The notes under the pieces: model-generated
The model's input: the letters and a program-made list of their open reading frames with translations, nothing else
Told to the model about the DNA's origin: nothing
Databases searched by the model: none
Part shown: positions 57,865 to 64,000 of the stretch, in pieces
How positions within the stretch are numbered: the stretch's first letter is position 1
Layout of the letters: the number at the start of each line of letters is the position of its first letter
Program-made: the position numbers and the translations under genes
From: Candidatus Pelagibacter sp.
GTDB taxonomy: Bacteria; Pseudomonadota; Alphaproteobacteria; Pelagibacterales; Pelagibacteraceae
Assembly (NCBI GenBank): GCA_028139285.1
Contig: JAOINI010000002.1
Coordinates: 56,837 to 120,836 of the forward strand
DNA: 64,000 nt
Reading direction: 5' to 3'

Positions 57865-58586
57865 ATCTTTGAACTGCAAATAATATAGTTTACTGATAAA
57901 TTATCAGACTTTTTCCATTTATTATTAAAAGGGTTAAAAACCAAGCCTTTTACTTCAATTGTTTTAAAATTTTCAGTCGAGAGTTTCTCCTCTAACTCCT
58001 CTGGTCTTATAAACTTGTTCCAGTCGTGTGTCCCGATTGGAAGCCATCTTAAAATATATTCTGCACCAATAATTGCTTTAATATATGAAGTGATCGTTCG
58101 GTTTAATGTTGCGGTGAACATTAGCCCATTTTTTTTTAGCAATTTACTACAAGAATTTATATATAGCTGAACATCTTCTACATGCTCGATTATTTCTAAA
58201 TTTAAGATAATATCAAATTCTTCTTTTTCTTTTAACATTTCTGGAGAGCAATTAAGATAATTTATTTCCAAATTATTTTGCTTTGAGTGAATTTTAGCTA
58301 CTTTTATATTTTTTTCAGATGCATCAATACCTGTAACTTTTGCACCCAGTCTTGCCATAGGCTCACTAATTAAACCACCTCCACAACCAATGTCTAGTAT
58401 TCTTAATTTTTTTAAAGGATTTATTTGTTTGTCAGAGATTTCAAAATATTTTCTTATCATTTGAGTGATGTATTCAATTCTAACTGGATTAAACATGTGT
58501 AAAGGTTTAAATTTACCTTTTACATCCCACCACTCGTTGGCCAAATTTGAAAACTTTTGAATTTCTTCTTTATTTATAGTAGTCAT
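57861..58586 (-). CDS. ubiG: Ubiquinone biosynthesis O-methyltransferase UbiG
   Basis: A 241-residue class I SAM methyltransferase. FSNLANEWWDVKGKFKPLHM near the N-terminus and LDIGCGGGLISEP (SAM motif I) near 68-80 are typical of UbiG. The LEIIEHV motif and TLNRTITSYIKAI follow. It performs both O-methylations in ubiquinone synthesis. It is divergent from lysC. Confidence 0.95.
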   Translation of the reverse strand: MTTINKEEIQKFSNLANEWWDVKGKFKPLHMFNPVRIEYITQMIRKYFEISDKQINPLKKLRILDIGCGGGLISEPMARLGAKVTGIDASEKNIKVAKIHSKQNNLEINYLNCSPEMLKEKEEFDIILNLEIIEHVEDVQLYINSCSKLLKKNGLMFTATLNRTITSYIKAIIGAEYILRWLPIGTHDWNKFIRPEELEEKLSTENFKTIEVKGLVFNPFNNKWKKSDNLSVNYIICSSKI

Positions 58587-58649
58587 ACTATTAAATTATT
58601 AAAATTAATTACATTATAATCTTTTTTTTATAATATAAAAACTCTGCAA

Positions 58650-59861
58650 ATGGTTAAAAAAGTATTAAAGTTCGGTGGCACTTCAGTTGGATCGATAGAT
58701 AGAGTCCAACATGTCGCAAAAATTATAGAAAAAGAGTATAAAAACGGCAATCAACTTATTGTTGTTGTATCAGCTATGTCTGGCAAAACTAACGAACTAT
58801 TGAATTTATCAAAGAATATTTCTGATGATTTTAATAAAAGGGAACTAGATGTACTGTTGTCGTCTGGGGAACAAGTTACCTCAGCTCTTTTAGCTGGTGC
58901 ATTAATTGATCTTGATGTTAAAGCAAAGTCTTATTTAAATTGGCAAATCCCAATTCTCACAGAGGGAGAACACACAAACGCAAGAATAATAAATATTCAC
59001 ACGAATGCAATTAATGAATATTTATCAAAAAAAGGAGTTGCTATTATTCCTGGATTTCAAGGAATTTCAAGTAACGGAGATATAACTACAATCGGCAGGG
59101 GTGGATCCGATGCATCTGCGGTAGCAATCGCAAAAATTTTTAATACAGATTTTTGTGAAATATATACAGATGTGGATGGAGTGTTTTCAACAGATCCTAA
59201 TAAAATTCCGCTAGCAAAAAAAATAGAAAAAATTTCGTATGACGAAATGTTAGAACTATCTTCCCTTGGTGCAAAAGTCATGCAATCATCTGCAGTGCAA
59301 ACCGCAATGATTTACAATATTCCATTAGAGGTAAAATCTACATTTACCAATAGAAGCGGAACAAAAATATTTGGGAATGATAGTATTGATTATACAAAAA
59401 GCGTTACAGGTGTGGCATATTCAAAAGATGATGCTAAGATTACTTTAATCGGGGTAGAGGACAAACCAGGTGTTGCAGCGAATATTTTTGAGCCATTAAA
59501 TAAATCTCAAGTAAACGTTGATATGGTAATTCAAAATATTTCATCAGACGCAAGAACTACTGATGTAACCTTTACAATTAAAAGAGAAGACCTTTTGAAA
59601 ACTAAAAGTATTTTTAAAGAAAATAAAAATATAAATTTTGAAAAAATTACCTTTAATGATAAAGTTGCAAAGTTATCTATAGTAGGCGCAGGTATGGTTT
59701 CTACACCAGGTATTACTTACAAAATGTTTAGAGCTTTAGCTGATGAAAAAATTAATATTTTAGCGATATCTACTTCAGAAATAAAGCTATCTGTAATTAT
59801 TGATGAAGAAAATGTCTTAAATGCAGTAAAAAAATTACATACTGTTTTTGATTTAGATTAA
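58650..59861 (+). CDS. lysC: Aspartate kinase
   Basis: A 403-residue aspartokinase. KFGGTSVGS near 6-14, [13 protein letters not shown] and [11 protein letters not shown] in the kinase domain are followed by two ACT domains (about residues 265-403), the usual allosteric lysine/threonine sensor. It starts the pathway to lysine, threonine and methionine, feeding the dapD/dapE route here. It is followed by ispG after 1 nt. Confidence 0.96.
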   Translation: MVKKVLKFGGTSVGSIDRVQHVAKIIEKEYKNGNQLIVVVSAMSGKTNELLNLSKNISDDFNKRELDVLLSSGEQVTSALLAGALIDLDVKAKSYLNWQIPILTEGEHTNARIINIHTNAINEYLSKKGVAIIPGFQGISSNGDITTIGRGGSDASAVAIAKIFNTDFCEIYTDVDGVFSTDPNKIPLAKKIEKISYDEMLELSSLGAKVMQSSAVQTAMIYNIPLEVKSTFTNRSGTKIFGNDSIDYTKSVTGVAYSKDDAKITLIGVEDKPGVAANIFEPLNKSQVNVDMVIQNISSDARTTDVTFTIKREDLLKTKSIFKENKNINFEKITFNDKVAKLSIVGAGMVSTPGITYKMFRALADEKINILAISTSEIKLSVIIDEENVLNAVKKLHTVFDLD

Positions 59862-59862
59862 A

Positions 59863-60468
59863 ATGGAAATAAGACCTCATAGAATTATAAAAAGAAAAAA
59901 AACCAAAGTAATAAGTGTTGGAAAAATTAAAGTTGGCGGGGATTCACCAATAAGCGTCCAATCAATGACTAACACTTTGACAACAGATGTAAAACAAACA
60001 ATAAATCAGATACATGCATTGGAGGAGGCTGGTGCAGATATTGTAAGAGTGTCTTGTCCAGATCAAGCTTCTACTTTGGCATTAAAAAAAATAATTAAGG
60101 AAGTAAAAGCCCCTATAGTAGCAGATATACATTTTCATTATAAAAGAGCTATTGAAGCTGCAGAGATGGGAGCGGGTTGTATAAGAATTAATCCAGGAAA
60201 TATTGGAAATCGAGAGAGAATAATTGAAGTTATTAAGGCTGCCAAAGATAACAACTGCTCAATAAGAATAGGGGTTAATGCAGGGTCTTTAGATAAAAAT
60301 TTACTAGAAAAGTACAAAGAACCTTGTCCGGAGGCACTTGTTGAAAGTGCAAATTATAATATCAAACTGTTTGAAGATAATGATTTTTTTCAATTTCAAA
60401 ATAAGTGTAAAATCATCAGATATTTTTTTAACTGTAAAAGCTTACAAAAAACTTTCAGAGTTATGTGA
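59863..60468 (+). CDS. ispG: IspG, N-terminal part (frameshifted gene)
   Basis: A 201-residue frame. The first ~175 residues are a clear IspG TIM barrel: [50 protein letters not shown] and RIGVNAGSL. After NDFF the frame runs through a T7 tract (60384-60390) into nonsense (QFQNKCK...). Removing one T restores [13 protein letters not shown] and the downstream frame. The gene would then be 363 residues. IspG makes HMBPP in the MEP isoprenoid pathway and is essential where no mevalonate route exists. Confidence 0.9.
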   Translation: MEIRPHRIIKRKKTKVISVGKIKVGGDSPISVQSMTNTLTTDVKQTINQIHALEEAGADIVRVSCPDQASTLALKKIIKEVKAPIVADIHFHYKRAIEAAEMGAGCIRINPGNIGNRERIIEVIKAAKDNNCSIRIGVNAGSLDKNLLEKYKEPCPEALVESANYNIKLFEDNDFFQFQNKCKIIRYFFNCKSLQKTFRVM

Positions 60469-60955
60469 TTATCCGTTACACCTTGGAGTAACAGAGGCTG
60501 GAGGATTATTCACAGGTAGCATAAAATCCTCAATTGGAATAGGTCAACTTTTAATGAGTGGCATTGGAGACACAATAAGAGTATCTCTCTCATCTGACCC
60601 AGTTGACGAAATCAAGGCGGGTTTTGAAATTCTCAAATCTTTAGGTATACGTTCAAGAGGTGTAAATATAATATCTTGCCCCTCATGTGCTAGACAAGCT
60701 TTCCCAGTGATAGAGACAGTTAAAGAATTAGAAAAAAAATTAGCTCATATAAAAAAACCAATTAACTTATCTATAATCGGATGTGTTGTTAACGGACCTG
60801 GCGAAGCGGCTCAAACAGAGATAGGTTTAACTGGAGGAGGACAAGATAGTAATTTACTATATCTTAAAGGTTTGCCACATACAAAAGTTCCCAACTCAAA
60901 AATTATTGATAAGATAGTTGAGCTTGTAGAGAATAGAGTGAAAGAGAAAAAATAA
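60338..60955 (+). CDS. ispG: IspG, C-terminal part (frameshifted gene)
   Basis: A frame whose first in-frame ATG is at 60338; only the part after the T7 tract (about 60391 on) looks like IspG. It holds HLGVTEAGG, the [4Fe-4S] Cys pair in [10 protein letters not shown], and the third Cys with its Glu in [10 protein letters not shown]. As the split lies inside the TIM barrel, two separate polypeptides are unlikely to work unless they reassemble, so a frameshift or slippage-corrected single protein is favoured. Confidence 0.88.
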   Translation: MLKVQIIISNCLKIMIFFNFKISVKSSDIFLTVKAYKKLSELCDYPLHLGVTEAGGLFTGSIKSSIGIGQLLMSGIGDTIRVSLSSDPVDEIKAGFEILKSLGIRSRGVNIISCPSCARQAFPVIETVKELEKKLAHIKKPINLSIIGCVVNGPGEAAQTEIGLTGGGQDSNLLYLKGLPHTKVPNSKIIDKIVELVENRVKEKK

Positions 60956-60958
60956 TTT

Positions 60959-62032
60959 ATGTTGCCTCTACAAAAAGTTAAAGAAATTGTTTCCAAATAT
61001 GATAATTTAGAAACAGAACTCTCTTCAGGAAATTTAGATCCGAAATTGTTTGTTACCAAATCAAAAGAGTATGCTAATCTAGGAAACATTATTTCTACTG
61101 CAAAAGAATACATCAATTTTGATAATGAAAAAAAAGATCTAGAGCTTATTCTACAGGATAAATCATCAGACACAGAAATTATCGAAATGGCAAAAAAAGA
61201 TTTAGATGATCTTATTAAAAAAAGAAAAAAAAATGAAAATCAATTGAAAATATTTTTATTACCTAAAGACGAAGATGATGACAAAAATGCTATTGTAGAA
61301 ATAAGGGCAGGAACTGGTGGTTTAGAGGCTTCACTTTTTTGTTCAGACCTATTTAAGATGTATGAAAAAGTTTGCTCTAAAAAAAAGTGGCAATTAGAAA
61401 TAATAAATATCTCTAAAAGTGACGCGGGTGGTTTTAAAGAAGTAATTTTTTTGGTTAACGGAAGTGACATATATTCTTATCTTAAATACGAATCAGGCGT
61501 TCATCGTGTACAGAGGATACCTGAAACCGAAACCCAGGGAAGAGTGCACACATCAGCTGCTACGGTAGCAGTGTTACCGGAAGCAGAAGAGGTAGATGTT
61601 CAAATAAAAGAATCAGATTTACGAATAGATGTTTTTAGAGCTGGTGGACCTGGAGGGCAATCAGTTAATACAACTGACAGCGCTGTAAGAATTACTCATT
61701 TACCAAGCGGAGTTGTAGTAAGTCAACAAGATGAAAAATCTCAACACAAAAATAAAGCAAAAGCATTAAAAATTCTTAGGTCCCGTGTTTATGAAGCTGA
61801 GAAAAGAAAAAAAGATATGGAAAGATCAAGTAATAGAAGAAGCCAAATAGGAACCGGAGACAGATCTGAAAGAATAAGAACTTATAACTTTCCTCAAGGT
61901 AGAGTAACAGATCATAGAATTAATCTTACATTGCATAAATTAGATGAGTTTTTGAGTGGTGAAATTCATGAAGAGATGAATGAGCAATTACGGCTTAAAG
62001 AACAAAACTTGAAACTTGAAAGTCTAAAATAA
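60959..62032 (+). CDS. prfA: Peptide chain release factor 1
   Basis: A 357-residue RF1. The GGQ motif lies in [13 protein letters not shown] near residues 226-238, where PrmC methylates the Gln, and [10 protein letters not shown] precedes it. It releases peptides at UAA and UAG; UAG is the stop used at both tRNA junctions in this window. It pairs with prmC downstream (2-nt gap). Confidence 0.96.
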   Translation: MLPLQKVKEIVSKYDNLETELSSGNLDPKLFVTKSKEYANLGNIISTAKEYINFDNEKKDLELILQDKSSDTEIIEMAKKDLDDLIKKRKKNENQLKIFLLPKDEDDDKNAIVEIRAGTGGLEASLFCSDLFKMYEKVCSKKKWQLEIINISKSDAGGFKEVIFLVNGSDIYSYLKYESGVHRVQRIPETETQGRVHTSAATVAVLPEAEEVDVQIKESDLRIDVFRAGGPGGQSVNTTDSAVRITHLPSGVVVSQQDEKSQHKNKAKALKILRSRVYEAEKRKKDMERSSNRRSQIGTGDRSERIRTYNFPQGRVTDHRINLTLHKLDEFLSGEIHEEMNEQLRLKEQNLKLESLK

Positions 62033-62034
62033 AT

Positions 62035-62880
62035 ATGAATACTGTTGAATTATTAAAGATAGGATCAAAAATACTTAAAGAAAAAAAAATTACGTCTTTC
62101 AGCCTAGACTCGGAGATTTTACTATCAAAAATTTTGAGAAAAAAAAGACAAGACTTACTTAGAAATTTAGACAATAATATTCATAAAGAAGATTTCATAA
62201 AGTACTCAAATTTAATTTACAGAAGATCAACTAATGAACCAGTCGCATATATCCTTAAAAAGAAAGAATTTTGGAGTAAAATGTTTTATATTACAAAAGA
62301 TACTTTGATACCAAGACCAGAGACAGAGCTTATGGTAGATAAGTTAATAAAGAAATATCAAAATAAAAAAAATATCTCCATTTTAGATATGGGTACCGGA
62401 AGTGGATGCATAATAATAAGCTTATTGAGCGAACTTGAAAACTCTTGTGGAGTTGGTATAGATATTTCTCACAAAGCTCTCAAAATAGCAAAAAAAAATG
62501 CTATTAGTAATTGTGTTAGCTCTAAAATTAAGTTTTTAAATATCTCATTTTCTAAATATTTCAACAAAAAGCATGACTTAATTGTTTCAAATCCACCATA
62601 TATTAGTACAAGAGAATTTCAGTGTCTAAGTGAGGATATTAAGAAATTTGAACCCAGAATTGCCTTAGATGGAGGAAATGATGGGCTTGACCTTATAAAA
62701 AAAGTTATCTACAAAACAAGAGAAATCTTAAAAATAAATGGAACTCTTGCCTTAGAAATAGGGAATAAACAATTTAGAGAAGTTTCGAAAATATTAATTA
62801 ATAACAATTTTAAAATTGAATTTAGGATCAACGATTATGGGGATAACACAAGATGCATAATTGCAAAGAAATTGAAATAA
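62035..62880 (+). CDS. prmC: Release factor glutamine methyltransferase
   Basis: A 281-residue SAM enzyme that methylates the GGQ glutamine of release factors. SAM motif I is LDMGTGSGC near 117-125. The catalytic NPPY is at 186-189. IPRPETE is at 92-98. It is adjacent to its substrate gene prfA, as in most bacteria. Confidence 0.95.
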   Translation: MNTVELLKIGSKILKEKKITSFSLDSEILLSKILRKKRQDLLRNLDNNIHKEDFIKYSNLIYRRSTNEPVAYILKKKEFWSKMFYITKDTLIPRPETELMVDKLIKKYQNKKNISILDMGTGSGCIIISLLSELENSCGVGIDISHKALKIAKKNAISNCVSSKIKFLNISFSKYFNKKHDLIVSNPPYISTREFQCLSEDIKKFEPRIALDGGNDGLDLIKKVIYKTREILKINGTLALEIGNKQFREVSKILINNNFKIEFRINDYGDNTRCIIAKKLK

Positions 62881-62883
62881 TAA

Positions 62884-63237
62884 ATGACCTTAAATAACCG
62901 TAGAAGAAATTTTAGACCGAGATCTCAAAAAAATAATTTTAGAAGAAGATCTAACACAATAAGCACTAACAATGCTTCAAGTCTAACTAGTAATGGGAAT
63001 ATCAATTTCAATAGAAACGGATCTCAGAATAATTTACATGCCGTAGAAAAGGCTATGCAGAAGTTTCAACAATTAGCAAAAGATGCACAAAGCAACGGTG
63101 ATCCAATTCTAGCTCAGAATTATTTTCAACATGCCGATCACTACCTGAGAAGATTCAACGAACTGAGTCAAAAAAGAGAAGTTGCACAAGATCAATCGCA
63201 AAATTTAGATAAAGATAGGATGTCAACAACAAACTAG
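62884..63237 (+). CDS. DUF4167 family protein
   Basis: A 117-residue protein with an Arg/Asn-rich N-terminus (NNRRRNFRPRSQKNNFRRR) and a DUF4167 core HAVEKAMQKFQQLAKDAQSNGDPILAQNYFQHADHYLR-like region (residues 51-90). In alphaproteobacteria this gene follows prfA-prmC. It is a probable RNA-binding or nucleoid-type protein by charge; function unknown. Confidence 0.87.
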   Translation: MTLNNRRRNFRPRSQKNNFRRRSNTISTNNASSLTSNGNINFNRNGSQNNLHAVEKAMQKFQQLAKDAQSNGDPILAQNYFQHADHYLRRFNELSQKREVAQDQSQNLDKDRMSTTN

Positions 63238-63240
63238 TTT

Positions 63241-64000
63241 TTATCTAAGCTCAGATAGCCTAAGATCAATTTTAATTCTTTTTAGCTCGAATTCTTTTCT
63301 TGACTCACCTTTAAGTTTTTTTCCTGAAGGAAGTTTAAGTTTTTGTGAATTTACTTTTTTTCCATTTACTATAACTTCATAATGCAAATGTGGACCAGTA
63401 GACATTCCTGTAGATCCTACATAACCAATTATTTGTCCTTGTTTTACCTTTCTGCCTTCTTTCACCCCTTTTGCAAAAGATTTCATATGAGCATAGATTG
63501 TTTCATATGTAGAATTATGTCTAATCTTTACACAGTTACCTCCCCCTCCACACCATCTAGCTCTCGTAACTGTACCTGATCCAGATGCCATTATCGGTGT
63601 TCCACTCGGTGCAGCAAAGTCAGTGCCTCTGTGCATCTTATTGTATCCCAGAATAGGATGTTTTCTCATTCCAAATGAAGATGATAGTCTTGCTCCATTT
63701 ATTGGAGTCTTCATCAAAGATTTTGTGATACTCTGTCCTTTAATATCAAAAAAATCATCATTGTTTTTATCTTTAAAATTATAAAGATTTATTTCTTCTC
63801 CATTAACAAACATTGAAGCATAAATTATTTTTCCTGTATCTCTAACTTTTTCATTATCGTCTTCAAATCTTTCATACAATAACTCAAACCAATCCCCTTT
63901 TCTAATATCTCTTTGAAAATCTACCTCAAAACCAAATATCCTTGCGAACTCAATAATTATGTTCGGCTCTATACCTGAATTTATGGCAGAGCTATATAAA
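63241..64000 (-). CDS. M23 family metallopeptidase (partial)
   Basis: The C-terminal part of a peptidoglycan hydrolase that runs off the right edge; the frame is open to 64000, so 253 codons including the stop are visible. Upstream of a possible TTG (63879) the frame reads IEFARIFGFEVDFQRDIRKGD, the Csd3/MepM-like N-terminal domain. The LytM domain has HRGTDFAAPSG and GPHLHYEV, giving the zinc ligands. It cuts peptidoglycan cross-links in the periplasm; a signal or anchor would lie outside the window. The stop is 3 bp from the convergent DUF4167 gene. Confidence 0.9.
   Translation of the reverse strand, partial: LYSSAINSGIEPNIIIEFARIFGFEVDFQRDIRKGDWFELLYERFEDDNEKVRDTGKIIYASMFVNGEEINLYNFKDKNNDDFFDIKGQSITKSLMKTPINGARLSSSFGMRKHPILGYNKMHRGTDFAAPSGTPIMASGSGTVTRARWCGGGGNCVKIRHNSTYETIYAHMKSFAKGVKEGRKVKQGQIIGYVGSTGMSTGPHLHYEVIVNGKKVNSQKLKLPSGKKLKGESRKEFELKRIKIDLRLSELR

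Noticed and set aside
60384..60390. Programmed -1 frameshift at the ispG T-run
   Set aside because: The downstream frame is +1 relative to the upstream one, so a classical -1 slippery heptamer does not produce the right product.
1..64000. CRISPR arrays, rRNA genes, insertion sequences or prophage
   Set aside because: No regular spaced repeats, rRNA-like sequence, transposase or phage structural genes were seen; the many A/T runs are compositional.

Overview
This is a compact, strongly A+T-rich window that reads as a chromosome segment of a Pelagibacterales (SAR11-type) alphaproteobacterium. That placement is inferred from three things. The base composition is low in G+C, with poly-A/poly-T runs and lysine/isoleucine/asparagine-rich proteins. 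Genes are separated by only a few bases, and many overlap by 1-4 nt. Several blocks of gene order or gene content are alphaproteobacterial: rpmH-rnpA-yidD-yidC-argB, murA-DUF2948-hisD, dnaJ-like-cobS-cobT, class I lysyl-tRNA synthetase, DUF1178 and DUF4167. I saw no rRNA, CRISPR array, transposase, integrase or prophage genes. No stretch longer than about 300 bases lacks a gene or RNA feature.

Layout. 1-1751: partial O-antigen polymerase/ligase, tRNA-Arg and undecaprenyl-diphosphatase (envelope polysaccharide). 1918-9465: glutamate synthase gltD-gltB, an epimerase-like gene and a convergent alpha/beta hydrolase. 9503-20096: a long rightward translation block (glycosyltransferase, thrS, infC, rpmI, rplT, pheS, pheT, lepA, glycosyltransferase) running directly into tRNA-Ser. 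20096-21115: tRNA-Ser followed by a 930-bp insert that carries one lipoprotein gene and ends in a perfect 74-bp copy of the 3' part of the tRNA. This looks like a small integrative element or the remnant of one. 21218-24776: leftward NlpC/P60 hydrolase, AmpG-like transporter and TrkH. 24870-28375: lysS (class I), pyrD, rpmB and a queuosine-precursor transporter. 28372-31664: leftward DnaJ-like, cobS and cobT, with cobT split by a frameshift. 31695-33561: bolA, aroB, aroK. 33616-37723: a small membrane protein, a large exported protein, def, fmt, truA. 37720-45240: leftward block with a glycosyltransferase, a SET-domain methyltransferase, dapE, dapD, a HAD hydrolase, argB, yidC, yidD, rnpA, rpmH. 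45291-53540: rightward TVP38-family protein, DUF255 thioredoxin protein, three small genes, dcd, murA, DUF2948, hisD, infA, tRNA-Phe, photolyase. 53543-64000: secA, argJ, DUF1178, ubiG, lysC, ispG (frameshifted), prfA, prmC, DUF4167 and a partial M23 peptidase.

Functionally this is mostly core metabolism: nitrogen assimilation, lysine/arginine/histidine/shikimate pathways, translation, initiator-tRNA formylation and deformylation, protein export, and peptidoglycan synthesis and turnover. The points that stand out are the tRNA-Ser-bounded mini-element; two conserved genes (cobT, ispG) each interrupted by one extra base in a 7-base homopolymer although longer homopolymers elsewhere are intact; a bacterial SET-domain protein; a tRNA-Phe with odd D and T loops; and two protein genes whose TAG stop codon donates its G as the first base of the following tRNA.
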